This document shows, one piece after another, positions 16,348 to 28,480 of a DNA stretch of 64,000 bases; within the stretch, counting starts at the first letter, position 1; each line of letters begins with the position of its first letter. The DNA comes from Pseudomonas sp. CROZ-RG-20F-R04-15 (GTDB taxonomy: Bacteria > Pseudomonadota > Gammaproteobacteria > Pseudomonadales > Pseudomonadaceae), in assembly GCF_022662375.1 (NCBI RefSeq), contig NZ_JAKNQL010000016.1, forward strand, positions 62,001-126,000. Reading direction: 5' to 3'. The position numbers and the translations under genes were made by a program. The notes below the pieces were generated by a model. It had not been told where the DNA came from and did not search any database. It saw nothing but the letters and a program-made list of their open reading frames with translations.

Positions 16348-17590
16348 AACGTAGCGCCTCCGCCGGCTGGGTGCGCGCGGCACGCCAGGCGGGATACAGG
16401 GTGGCGAGAAAACTCAGGACCAACGCCGCCGCACAGACCATGACCACGTCCTGGCTCTGCACCTGCGACGGAAGATAATCAATGAAATACACGTCAGCAT
16501 TAAGGAATTTATGGCCGATCAGGCCTTCCAGTGCCGAGATCGCGGCGCTGACATTAAGCGCGGCGAGAATTCCGAGCACCGCGCCAATCGCCGTACCGAC
16601 CACGCCGATCACCGTGCCTTGCACCATGAACGTGCGCATGATCGTGCCCGGCGTCGCGCCCAACGTGCGCAGAATGGCGATGTCGCCCTTCTTGTCGTTG
16701 ACCACCATCACCAGCGTGGAAATGATGTTGAACGCGGCAACGGCGACGATCAGCAGCAACAGCAGGCCGATCATGGCTTTTTCCATGCGGATAGCTTGAT
16801 ACAGATTGCCGTGGGTGCGCGTCCAGTCACGGGCGTAGTAATGATCCTCGCCGAGTTGCTGGGCGATGTTCCATGCTACGCGCGGCGCCTGAAACAGGTC
16901 GTCGAACTTCAGGCGAATGCCCTGCACCTGATCAGGCTTCCAGCGGTGCATCTTCGCCAGATCCTGCAAGTTGGTGACGCCCAGATAGCCGTCGAGTTCA
17001 CCGGCGCCGACATGGAAAATGCCGACCACGGTGAAGCGCTTCATGCGCGGGAACATCCCGGCCGGGGTCACGCTGACCTCCGGCGCAACAAAAGTGACTT
17101 TGTCACCGATGCCCACGCCGAGCTTGGTCGCAGCCTTGTCGCCGATGACGATGCCGAAGCTGCCCGGCGTCAGATCGTCGAGTTTGCCCTGCTTCATGAA
17201 GTTGTCGATGATCGACACGTTGCGCTCAAGCGCCGGGTCGATGGCGTTGAGCAACACCTTGGACACCTGACCGTTATTGGTCAGCAGGCCCTGCATCTGG
17301 GTGAACGGTGCAACCGCCGTCACCTGCGGGTTCTGCTTGACCTTGGTGGCCAGGCTTTGCCAATCGTTGATCGGTTCAGTGGATTCAATGGTCGCGTGGG
17401 GCACCATGCCCAGCACGCGGGTGCGCATCTCATGATCGAAGCCATTCATCACCGACAGCACGACGATCATCACGACCACGCCAAGGGCGAGCCCGATCAT
17501 CGAAGTCAGGGAAATGAATGACACAAAATGATTGCGACGCTTTGCACGGGTATAACGCGTGCCGATAAATACGAAGAGAGGTCTGAACAT
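16340..17590 (-). CDS. lolC: Lipoprotein-releasing ABC transporter permease (LolC)
   Basis: First gene of the lol operon, 416 residues with one N-terminal TM (about 24-48), a periplasmic domain and three C-terminal TM segments, as in LolC/LolE. The TM region GLLLLLIVAVAAFNIISTLVMVV near 270 and the C-terminal LSFLATLYPAWRAARTQPAEALRYE are diagnostic. Together with LolD and the second permease it forms the complex that sorts lipoproteins. It is divergent from a PilZ gene, and the 94 bases between them must contain both promoters. Confidence 0.93.
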   Translation of the reverse strand: MFRPLFVFIGTRYTRAKRRNHFVSFISLTSMIGLALGVVVMIVVLSVMNGFDHEMRTRVLGMVPHATIESTEPINDWQSLATKVKQNPQVTAVAPFTQMQGLLTNNGQVSKVLLNAIDPALERNVSIIDNFMKQGKLDDLTPGSFGIVIGDKAATKLGVGIGDKVTFVAPEVSVTPAGMFPRMKRFTVVGIFHVGAGELDGYLGVTNLQDLAKMHRWKPDQVQGIRLKFDDLFQAPRVAWNIAQQLGEDHYYARDWTRTHGNLYQAIRMEKAMIGLLLLLIVAVAAFNIISTLVMVVNDKKGDIAILRTLGATPGTIMRTFMVQGTVIGVVGTAIGAVLGILAALNVSAAISALEGLIGHKFLNADVYFIDYLPSQVQSQDVVMVCAAALVLSFLATLYPAWRAARTQPAEALRYE

Positions 17591-17684
17591 GTCGGGGCTT
17601 GTTCGGAGGGAAAAGGAACGTCCTTGTGGCGGGGGTCGATAACCAGCTTTACACTCAGACCACCGCCGCTACCATGGGTTCGCC

Positions 17685-18266
17685 ATGTCGACATTAGATG
17701 AAGAAGATCGCCGCGAATACTACCGTATCGAGGACACGATCGCACTGGAAATTCGGCCCCTGTCCGCTCCCGAAGCCGCAGGCCAGGAAGTGTTGCAGGA
17801 TGCTTCCCCACTCTTCAACCTGCTCAGCGAACTGCACCTGAGCGAATTCGAGTCGCAGCACCTGTTGCGCCAGATCAGCGAGCGCGACCGGGCCATCGCT
17901 GCGTTCCTGAAATCCCAGAACAAGCGCATCGACCTGCTCAGTCAGGTGGTCGCCCTGACCGTGCTCGGCCATATCGGCGAGCCGCAACCAGTGATCATCT
18001 CCGAGGGCGGAATCGACTTTCAGTACCCGACGCCGATCGCCACTGGTGCACACCTGTCGGTGAAGCTGGTGCTGATGCCGCAAGCGCTCGGCCTGCTGCT
18101 GCGCGCCCGCGTCACCCATTGCGACCGCAAGGGCGAGGGTTATGACGTCGGCACCGAGTTCGAACACTTGACCGATGCCCAGCGCCAGTTGCTCGCCCGC
18201 TATATCTTGCAGAAGCAGGCCCAGGAACGACGTCTGGCCCGCGAACAGAACGAATCAGGCATTTAA
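17685..18266 (+). CDS. PilZ-domain protein with inserted helices (tPilZ-like)
   Basis: A 193-residue protein. The N-terminal RREYYRIED (RXXXR near 9-13) starts a PilZ barrel, which is then interrupted by a long amphipathic helical region (about 38-95: FNLLSELHLSEFESQHLLRQ and after) before the barrel resumes. The second motif reads IISEGG, keeping Ser and Gly but not the usual Asp/Asn. Such helical insertions occur in tetrameric PilZ proteins like Xanthomonas XC6012, which I suggest only as a model. Binding of c-di-GMP is therefore uncertain. It lies 14 bases before the glycerophosphodiesterase gene and is probably cotranscribed with it. Confidence 0.78.
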   Translation: MSTLDEEDRREYYRIEDTIALEIRPLSAPEAAGQEVLQDASPLFNLLSELHLSEFESQHLLRQISERDRAIAAFLKSQNKRIDLLSQVVALTVLGHIGEPQPVIISEGGIDFQYPTPIATGAHLSVKLVLMPQALGLLLRARVTHCDRKGEGYDVGTEFEHLTDAQRQLLARYILQKQAQERRLAREQNESGI

Positions 18267-18280
18267 TTTAAGGAAGAACC

Positions 18281-19003
18281 GTGACCCTCATCTACGGCCA
18301 CCGCGGCGCCAAGGGCGAAGCACCGGAAAACACCCTGAGCAGCTTTCAGGAATGTCTCAAGCACGGCGTGCGCCGCTGCGAACTCGATCTGCACCTGTCC
18401 AAGGACGGCGAGTTGATGGTCATCCACGACCCGACCCTCAAGCGCACCACGGAACGCCGCGGCAAGGTCGTCGAGCACACCGCCGCCGAACTGGTGACCT
18501 ACGACGCGCGCAAGGGCGGCCCGGGCTGGATCAAGCCGTGCCCGATTCCGACGCTGGAAGAGTTGTTCGAGAAGTGTGATTTCGAGCACTGGCAGCTGGA
18601 AGTCAAAAGCGCTTCACGTACGCGCGCGGCAACCACGGTGCTGGCGATTCGTGAAATGGCCCAACGGCATGGCTTGCTCGACAAGGTGACGATCACCTCG
18701 AGTTCGCGGGAAGTATTGAAAGCGGCGCTGGATCTGGTGCCGGACGTGTCGCGCGGACTGGTCGCCGAATACGCCTGGCTCGACCCGTTGAAGGTCGCGG
18801 CCAGCTATGGCTGTGAGATTCTTGCGCTGAACTGGACGCTGTGTACGCCGGAACGCCTGCAGAAGGCGCAGCGTCAGGGGCTGCATGTGTCGGTGTGGAC
18901 CGTCAACGAACCTGCGCTGATGCGCAGGCTCGCCGACTTCGGCGTTGACAGCCTGATTACAGACTTTCCCGGTTTGGCCACTGCCACCCTCGAGAATTGC
19001 TGA
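18281..19003 (+). CDS. Glycerophosphodiester phosphodiesterase (UgpQ-type)
   Basis: Hydrolyses glycerophosphodiesters to glycerol-3-phosphate and an alcohol. The 240-residue cytoplasmic form has no signal peptide. The GDPD signature is complete: GHRGAKGEAPENTLSSF at 6-22, with catalytic His, Arg and Glu, then CELDLHLSKDGELMVIHDPTL with metal-binding Glu/Asp and the second His, and LEVKSAS near 107. The GTG at 18281 is preceded by AAGGAAGA. It follows the PilZ gene by 14 bases. It converges on sthA. Confidence 0.94.
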   Translation: MTLIYGHRGAKGEAPENTLSSFQECLKHGVRRCELDLHLSKDGELMVIHDPTLKRTTERRGKVVEHTAAELVTYDARKGGPGWIKPCPIPTLEELFEKCDFEHWQLEVKSASRTRAATTVLAIREMAQRHGLLDKVTITSSSREVLKAALDLVPDVSRGLVAEYAWLDPLKVAASYGCEILALNWTLCTPERLQKAQRQGLHVSVWTVNEPALMRRLADFGVDSLITDFPGLATATLENC

Positions 19004-19045
19004 AATCGGTCTCCCCGGCCGGCTCAGGCCACCGGCCGGAGCCCG

Positions 19046-20440
19046 TCAAAAAAGCCGGTTGAGGCCGTCGTACGCGGCTACCCGATAGGCTTCGGCCATG
19101 GTCGGGTAGTTGAACGTGGTGTTGACGAAGTACTTCAGCGTGTTCAGTTCGCCCGGCTGGCTCATGATCGCCTGACCGATGTGGACGATCTCCGACGCCT
19201 GATAACCGAAGCAGTGAACGCCCAGCACTTCCAGGGTTTCACGGTGGAACAGGATCTTCAGCATGCCTTGCGGCTCGCCGGCGATCTGCGCACGCGCCAT
19301 GCTCTTGAAGAACGCCTTGCCGACTTCGTACGGCACTTTGGCCTGAGTCAGTTCCTGCTCGTTCTTGCCGATCGAGCTGATCTCCGGAATGGTGTAGATG
19401 CCGGTCGGCACATCATTCACAAAGCGCCAGCTACCGTTATCAACGATGCTGCCGGCAGCCGAACGACCCTGGTCGTGGGCGGCACTGGCCAGGCTCGGCC
19501 AGCCAATCACGTCACCAGCACCGTAGATGTTCGGCACGCAGGTGCGGTAAGCCTCGTCGACTTCGATCTGGCCACGGCTGTTGACCTTGACGCCGATGTT
19601 TTCCAGACCGAGCTGGTCGGTGTTACCGGTACGGCCGTTGCACCAGAGCAAGGCGTCGGCCTTGATCTTCTTGCCGGACTTGAGGTGCAGGATCACGCCG
19701 TTGTCGACGCCTTCAACGCGATCGTAATCTTCGTTGTGGCGCACGGTGATGTTGTTGTTGCTGAAGTGATAGCTCAACGCCTGGGAGATTTCCGAGTCGA
19801 GGAAGCTCAGCAACTGACCACGGTTATCGACCAGTTCAACCAACACACCCAGACCGCTGAAGATCGAGGCGTATTCGCAACCGATCACGCCAGCGCCGTA
19901 AACGATCAGTTTACGCGGGGTGTGGCCGAGGCTGAGGATGGTGTCGCTATCGTAGATACGCGGGTGGTGGAAATCGATGTCCGCCGGGCGATAAGGACGC
20001 GAACCGGTGGCGATAATGATGTGCTTGGCCACCAGTTTTTCGACCACGCCGTTGGCGCAGACCACTTCGATGGTTTGCTCGTCGGCGAAGCTGCCGGTGC
20101 CGAAGAACACGTCGACGCGGTTACGGGCGTAGTAGCCAGTGCGCGAGGCGACTTGTTTGGAAATGACTTTCTCGGCGCTTTTCAACACGTCCGGGAAGGA
20201 GAACCAGCGTGGCTCGCCGATCGCCCGGAACATGGGATTAGTGTTGAACTGCATGATCTGCCGCACCGAGTGACGCAGTGCCTTGGACGGGATGGTGCCG
20301 AGGTGGGTGCAGTTGCCGCCGACCTGACGACGGCTGTCGACCATCGCGACCTTGCGCCCTGCTTTGGCGGCGTTCATTGCCGCGCCTTCTCCCGCCGGGC
20401 CGGAACCCAGTACCACCACGTCGTAGTTGTAGACAGCCAT
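19046..20440 (-). CDS. sthA: Soluble pyridine nucleotide transhydrogenase
   Basis: FAD enzyme that transfers reducing equivalents between NADPH and NAD+. The 464 residues match SthA. The FAD-binding GSGPAGEGAA is at 12-21, and CTHLGTIPSKALRH at 44-57 shows the family trait of lacking the second redox Cys of the disulfide reductases. The NAD(P)-binding GAGVIGCEYASIF is near 182 and the FAD-contact YGAGDVIGWPSLA near 306. The C-terminal dimer domain ends HIGQAIM...FNYPTMAEAYR. It is transcribed alone; the 197 bases upstream contain no other gene. Confidence 0.97.
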   Translation of the reverse strand: MAVYNYDVVVLGSGPAGEGAAMNAAKAGRKVAMVDSRRQVGGNCTHLGTIPSKALRHSVRQIMQFNTNPMFRAIGEPRWFSFPDVLKSAEKVISKQVASRTGYYARNRVDVFFGTGSFADEQTIEVVCANGVVEKLVAKHIIIATGSRPYRPADIDFHHPRIYDSDTILSLGHTPRKLIVYGAGVIGCEYASIFSGLGVLVELVDNRGQLLSFLDSEISQALSYHFSNNNITVRHNEDYDRVEGVDNGVILHLKSGKKIKADALLWCNGRTGNTDQLGLENIGVKVNSRGQIEVDEAYRTCVPNIYGAGDVIGWPSLASAAHDQGRSAAGSIVDNGSWRFVNDVPTGIYTIPEISSIGKNEQELTQAKVPYEVGKAFFKSMARAQIAGEPQGMLKILFHRETLEVLGVHCFGYQASEIVHIGQAIMSQPGELNTLKYFVNTTFNYPTMAEAYRVAAYDGLNRLF

Positions 20441-20637
20441 GCGTACTCCTCAGAACAGGCCGCGGTGCCAGCAGCACCGGCGGCTAAATCACGCCGAACG
20501 GCGGCGCGAAGGAACAATTGGGGGTCAATCAAGAACCCGGACACAGTCTATAGAAGCGTCAACGCCGCGCACATTAACCCTTGGTCGCGTCGTAGGCTAC
20601 TTTTGCCTGCACTACAACGCCAGCTTTCGTATTGTTC

Positions 20638-21654
20638 TCAGTCAGTTTTTTTGCCGCTGAGGTGCTCGAAAGCGTGACTGGTGCGGATGACAAAACCTGT
20701 ATCGGCACGAATCACGAAGAATGCACCAATCTCATGTTTTTCGGCATAGTCCCACGCCCTTTCCGGGCCAAGAATCAGCAACAGCGTCGATAGTCCATCG
20801 GCCATCAGCGCTGAAGGATGAATCACCGTGACTGACGCCAGGCTGTGTAGGACCGGTGCCCCCGTGCGGGCATCAAAGGTGTGGGAATAGCGCCGACCGT
20901 CCTGCAGGAAATAGTTGCGGTAGTCGCCGGAGGTGGAAACGCCGTAGCCGTCGACATTGATGATGCGCTCGGCGACCTGTTGATCATCACGGGGTTCTTC
21001 CAAAGCGATGCGCCAGGGTGAGCCGTCGAGTTTTCTGCCTTTGGCCTTTAATTCACCTGTGGCTTCGGCCAAGTAGTCTTGAATGCCCAGGGCGTCGAGC
21101 CTCGCCGCGATAGTGTCGACGGCATAACCGGCAGCAATGCTGTTGAAATCGACTTCGACGGCGGCGTCTTTGCACAACTGATCGCCATGGATGCGCAAGT
21201 GCTGATGACCGACGCGCGACATCACCTCGACGAGTGCGGCGGCGCCAGGGACTTTCTCTTCGCGCCCCTGCGGGCCGAATCCCCAGAGATTCATCAGCGG
21301 TTCGACAGTGAGGTCGTAGGAGCCTTCGCTTTGCACTGACAGCTGTTCGCCAACGCGGACCAATTCAAGGACCGATGCAGGCATTTTCTGACAGCTGTTC
21401 GCGGGCAAAGCGTTGAAGCGCTCGATGTCCGAGTCATTGCGATAGGTGGATAACTGCCGATCGACTTCGCCGAGGATACCCTCCACTTCACTGCGAACAT
21501 GCGCTGATTCAGGCATGCCGGCGTGGCGCACGTACTTGATCGAATACGTGCTGCCCATGGTCGGCCCACCGAAGCCTTCCATAGAGTCGCCATTACCGCA
21601 GCCAGCCAATAGGCCATTCAGAATCACAAACCCAAGCAACCGTCCAGTGAACAA
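20638..21654 (-). CDS. apbE: FAD:protein FMN transferase (ApbE lipoprotein)
   Basis: Periplasmic enzyme that attaches FMN covalently to Ser/Thr of target flavoproteins such as NqrB/NqrC or RnfG. The 338-residue protein opens with a lipoprotein signal (LNGLLAGCG; lipid-accepting Cys19). Flavin-transferase motifs are GGPTMGSTYSIKY near 30, VDFNSIAAGYAVD near 170 and STSGDYRNYFLQDGRRYSH near 238, and a late metal-binding segment follows. In P. aeruginosa, as recalled, apbE is the end of the nqr operon; here no nqr gene is adjacent and an MFS gene is divergent instead. Its acceptor protein must be encoded elsewhere. Confidence 0.92.
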   Translation of the reverse strand: MFTGRLLGFVILNGLLAGCGNGDSMEGFGGPTMGSTYSIKYVRHAGMPESAHVRSEVEGILGEVDRQLSTYRNDSDIERFNALPANSCQKMPASVLELVRVGEQLSVQSEGSYDLTVEPLMNLWGFGPQGREEKVPGAAALVEVMSRVGHQHLRIHGDQLCKDAAVEVDFNSIAAGYAVDTIAARLDALGIQDYLAEATGELKAKGRKLDGSPWRIALEEPRDDQQVAERIINVDGYGVSTSGDYRNYFLQDGRRYSHTFDARTGAPVLHSLASVTVIHPSALMADGLSTLLLILGPERAWDYAEKHEIGAFFVIRADTGFVIRTSHAFEHLSGKKTD

Positions 21655-21744
21655 TTATTCATCTCTCCGTAAAACCACGGCGGCCATTATGAATTAAAGG
21701 ATCTGCAACATCTTTATACAAAATCCAATAGTGAGTACCTGAAC

Positions 21745-23046
21745 ATGTCCTCCACCACGGGCAAAGGCAAAGCGATCTTTCGCGTTGTCAGCGGCAACTT
21801 TCTCGAAATGTTCGACTTCATGGTCTATGGCTTCTACGCCACAGCCATCGCCAAGACCTTCTTCCCCACTGACAGCGCTTTCGCGTCGTTGATGTTGTCG
21901 CTGGCGACTTTTGGTGCCGGTTTCCTGATGCGACCGCTCGGGGCAATCTTCCTCGGCGCCTACATCGACCGGCATGGCCGTCGTCAGGGCCTGATTATCA
22001 CGCTGGCGCTGATGGCGGCTGGTACGGTACTGATCGCCTGCGTGCCGGGCTATGCCACCCTTGGTGTCGCTGCACCGCTGATCGTACTGTTCGGTCGTTT
22101 GCTGCAAGGCTTTTCGGCTGGCGTGGAGTTGGGCGGTGTCTCTGTCTATCTGGCAGAAATCGCTACACCGGGCCGCAAGGGCTTCTTTGTCAGTTGGCAA
22201 TCCGCGAGCCAGCAAGCGGCGGTGATCTTCGCCGGATTGCTCGGTGTGGGCCTCAACCATTGGCTGAGCCCGGAACAGATGGGCGACTGGGGCTGGCGCG
22301 TGCCGTTCCTGATCGGCTGCATGATTGTGCCGGTGATCTTCGTCATTCGCCGCTCGCTAGAGGAAACCCCGGAATTCCAGGCGCGGAAACATCGCCCTAC
22401 CCTGCGGGAAATTGTCCGCTCGATCGGTCAGAACTTTGGCATCGTCATCGCAGGCATGGCGCTGGTGGTGATGACCACGGTGTCTTTTTACCTGATCACC
22501 GCCTACACCCCGACCTTCGGCAAGGCTGAGCTGCACTTGTCAGACTTCGATGCGTTGCTGGTGACGGTGTGCATTGGTCTGTCGAACTTCTTCTGGTTGC
22601 CGGTGATGGGTTCGGTGTCTGACAAGATCGGACGCAAACCCCTACTGCTGGCGGCGACGATTCTGGCGATTCTTACAGCTTATCCGGCGCTGTCGTGGCT
22701 GGTGGCGAATCCGAGTTTCAGCCATTTGCTGATCGTCGAGTTGTGGCTGTCGTTCCTGTACGGCTCGTACAACGGTGCGATGGTGGTGGCGCTGACAGAG
22801 ATCATGCCGGTGGAAGTGCGCACGACCGGGTTCTCGCTGGCTTACAGCTTGGCAACGGCAACCTTCGGCGGGTTTACCCCGGCGGCGTGTACGTATCTGA
22901 TTCATGTGCTGGATAACAAGGCTGCGCCGGGGATCTGGCTCAGTGGCGCAGCGGTGTTGGGGTTGATTGCTACGCTGGTGCTGTTCCGGGGCAACAAGCA
23001 TGAACTGCGCACGGCGCAAGCGGCCATACCCGGCGGCGCTCGATAG
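21745..23046 (+). CDS. MFS transporter, citrate/tricarboxylate:proton symporter type (MHS family)
   Basis: A 433-residue inner-membrane carrier with about 12 TM helices. It follows the metabolite:H+ symporter pattern: GNFLEMFDFMVYGFYA at 17-32, GAYIDRHGRRQGL (the TM2-TM3 loop motif) near 71, GRLLQGFSAGVELGG near 115 and SDKIGRKPLL near 293. The closest named types I recognise are the CitA/TcuC citrate or tricarballylate transporters, but substrate is uncertain. It is divergent from apbE with 90 bases between starts. A partial REPIN and a strong terminator follow. Confidence 0.85.
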   Translation: MSSTTGKGKAIFRVVSGNFLEMFDFMVYGFYATAIAKTFFPTDSAFASLMLSLATFGAGFLMRPLGAIFLGAYIDRHGRRQGLIITLALMAAGTVLIACVPGYATLGVAAPLIVLFGRLLQGFSAGVELGGVSVYLAEIATPGRKGFFVSWQSASQQAAVIFAGLLGVGLNHWLSPEQMGDWGWRVPFLIGCMIVPVIFVIRRSLEETPEFQARKHRPTLREIVRSIGQNFGIVIAGMALVVMTTVSFYLITAYTPTFGKAELHLSDFDALLVTVCIGLSNFFWLPVMGSVSDKIGRKPLLLAATILAILTAYPALSWLVANPSFSHLLIVELWLSFLYGSYNGAMVVALTEIMPVEVRTTGFSLAYSLATATFGGFTPAACTYLIHVLDNKAAPGIWLSGAAVLGLIATLVLFRGNKHELRTAQAAIPGGAR

Positions 23047-23049
23047 GAC

Positions 23050-23120
23050 GCTTTCGCGAGCAGGCTCGCTCCCACACTGGATCTGTGTCGCTCAGAAAAT
23101 CCCCTGCTCGCGAAGGGGCC
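23050..23120. repeat. REPIN with truncated second REP unit
   Basis: A complete unit (CGCGAGCAGGCTCGCTCCCA within 23054-23076) is followed by a shortened inverse copy, CCCCTGCTCGCGAAGGGG at 23101-23118, which lacks the GTGGGAGCGAG half. This is a deletion relative to the other copies in the window. Confidence 0.85.
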
Positions 23121-23156
23121 AGAACGGACAACGCAGCTCTGAAAGGCCCACAAACA

Positions 23157-23186
23157 AAAACGCCCCGACCTAGGTCGGGGCGTTTT
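23157..23186. terminator. Bidirectional terminator between MFS gene and GAPDH gene
   Basis: Perfect 30-base palindrome with arms AAAACGCCCCGACCT / AGGTCGGGGCGTTTT, no unpaired loop, T runs on both strands. It separates convergent genes. Confidence 0.93.
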
Positions 23187-23202
23187 CATGTGCAGCTATC
23201 GC

Positions 23203-24666
23203 TTAGCGCGGGAACGCTGGCGGGTTTACACCGGCCATGTCTTCCATCACGCGGATAACCTGGCAGCTGTAACCGAACTCGTTGTCGTACCAGACGTACA
23301 GAACAACGCGGTTGTCCTGAACGATGGTCGCTTCAGCGTCGACCACACCGGCGTGGCGCGAGCCAACGAAGTCAGTCGAAACCACTTCCTGCGAGTTGAC
23401 GAAGTCGATTTGCTTGTGCAGATCGGAGTGCAACGCCATGTAGCGCAGGTACTCGTTCATCTCTTCACGGGTGGCGGCTTTCTCAAGGTTGAGGTTGAGA
23501 ATGGCCATCGACACGTTCGGCGTCGGAACACGGATCGCGTTACCGGTCAGCTTGCCGGCCAGCTCAGGCAGGGCCTTGGCAGCAGCGGTGGCAGCACCGG
23601 TCTCGGTGATTACCATGTTCAGCGCGGCGCTACGACCACGGCGATCGCCTTTGTGGAAGTTGTCGATCAGGTTCTGGTCGTTGGTGTACGAGTGAACGGT
23701 TTCGACGTGACCGTTGATGATGCCGAACTTGTCATTCACAGCTTTCAGCACCGGCACGATGGCGTTGGTGGTGCAGGAAGCGGCAGAGACAATCTTGTCA
23801 TCAGCGGTGATTTCACCGTGGTTGATGCCGTGAACGATGTTCTTCAGCTTGCCTTTGCCAGGCGCGGTCAGAACAACGCGGTCGATACCCGGGCACTGCA
23901 AGTGCTGGCCCAGGCCATCAGCGTCACGCCATACACCGGTGTTGTCCACCAGCAGCGCGTCTTTGATGCCGTACTGGGTGTAATCCACTTCAGTCGGGTT
24001 CTTCGCGTAGATCACCTGGATCAGGTTACCGTTGGCGGTGATGGTGTTGTTTTCTTCGTCGATGGTAATGGTGCCGTTGAACGAACCGTGTACCGAATCG
24101 CGACGCAGCAGGCTGGCGCGTTTGGTCAGGTCGTTTTCGGCGCCTTTGCGCACGACGATGGCACGCAGACGCAGGCCGTCGCCACCACCGGTTTTTTCGA
24201 TCAGGATGCGCGCCAGCAGACGGCCGATACGACCGAAGCCGTACAGCACAACGTCGGTGCCTTTACGTGCGGAAGCGTTTTGCTGGCCAACCACGTCAGC
24301 CATTTCTTCACGCACGAACTGCTCGGCGCTGCGGCCATTGCCTTCGTTGCGGAATTTGAACGCCAACTTGCCCAGATCTACCGAAGCCGCGCCGAGCTTG
24401 AGCTCGCTCATGGCTTTGAGCAGCGGGAATGTTTCGTGGACGGAGAGTTCGCTGTCGTCGGAAGAACGGTGGCGCGCAAAGCGGTGAGCTTTGAGAATCG
24501 CGATGACAGACTGGTTGATCAGGCTGCGGCCATAGATCGAGCTCACCACGTTGTTATTGCGGTAGAGCTGACCGATAAGCGGAATCATCGCTTCTGCGAG
24601 TGCTTCACGGTCGATCCATTCACCAAGACACTGGTCGGGCTTCTGAGTCACGGTAACCTTCCACAT
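23203..24666 (-). CDS. Glyceraldehyde-3-phosphate dehydrogenase, long form
   Basis: A 487-residue GAPDH, about 150 residues longer than the standard enzyme because of an N-terminal helical extension (about 1-125). The Rossmann motif is YGFGRIGRLLARIL near 128, the catalytic Cys is in SAASCTTNAIVPVLK near 296, and the substrate segment RAAALN appears here as RSAALNMVITETGAATA. This long type sits next to mfd in Pseudomonas (PA3001, as recalled) and is distinct from the glycolytic gap genes of the hex regulon. It catalyses oxidation of glyceraldehyde-3-phosphate to 1,3-bisphosphoglycerate, or the reverse. The cofactor preference cannot be read here. Confidence 0.93.
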   Translation of the reverse strand: MWKVTVTQKPDQCLGEWIDREALAEAMIPLIGQLYRNNNVVSSIYGRSLINQSVIAILKAHRFARHRSSDDSELSVHETFPLLKAMSELKLGAASVDLGKLAFKFRNEGNGRSAEQFVREEMADVVGQQNASARKGTDVVLYGFGRIGRLLARILIEKTGGGDGLRLRAIVVRKGAENDLTKRASLLRRDSVHGSFNGTITIDEENNTITANGNLIQVIYAKNPTEVDYTQYGIKDALLVDNTGVWRDADGLGQHLQCPGIDRVVLTAPGKGKLKNIVHGINHGEITADDKIVSAASCTTNAIVPVLKAVNDKFGIINGHVETVHSYTNDQNLIDNFHKGDRRGRSAALNMVITETGAATAAAKALPELAGKLTGNAIRVPTPNVSMAILNLNLEKAATREEMNEYLRYMALHSDLHKQIDFVNSQEVVSTDFVGSRHAGVVDAEATIVQDNRVVLYVWYDNEFGYSCQVIRVMEDMAGVNPPAFPR

Positions 24667-25020
24667 GTAGGGGCAGAAAAAAGGGGCTACATTATGCCGC
24701 CGACAACCTCATTCAGCAATGCGCGCTTGTCGCGAAATCGGTAACAAAATCCCTTTCAAAAAAATCACGCCTCGCGCCAGCCCAGTAAATACGCGGCCTC
24801 CAGCGCTGTCAATTTTTCGTCGACTGTTAGACGATGTCTGTAACCCTCCGTAACACCACCCGGTTTCGGCACTACATAACTGCAAAAAAACAGCTCGTTT
24901 TTATGGTTACCACTACATTTCGCCGAAACTGCGAAGATAGACGTAGTCTGCAACTGACAGGCGGCACCGGACGCCGCTACAATTACCGACTTTGTCGCAA
25001 AGCCTGGAGCTCAACCTTCC
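24667..25020. other. Intergenic region between GAPDH gene and mfd
   Basis: 354 bases without a credible gene. The GAPDH promoter lies at its left end. A 62-codon minus-strand frame at 24765-24953 has no recognisable similarity and no ribosome site that I can see. The right half (about 24870-25020) must contain the mfd promoter, but no strong sigma-70 pair stands out. Confidence 0.6.
24691..24719 (-). promoter_or_regulatory. Predicted sigma-70 promoter of the GAPDH gene
   Basis: On the minus strand TTGCTG (-35), 17-base spacer, CATAAT (-10), ending 25 bases before the ATG. Spacing is ideal and both boxes are close to consensus. Confidence 0.65.
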
Positions 25021-28470
<3,450 letters not shown>

Positions 28471-28480
28471 AGGACGCCCA

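Noticed and set aside
24765..24953. 62-codon minus-strand frame between GAPDH and mfd genes
   Set aside because: No conserved motif and it would sit in the divergent promoter region; probably chance.
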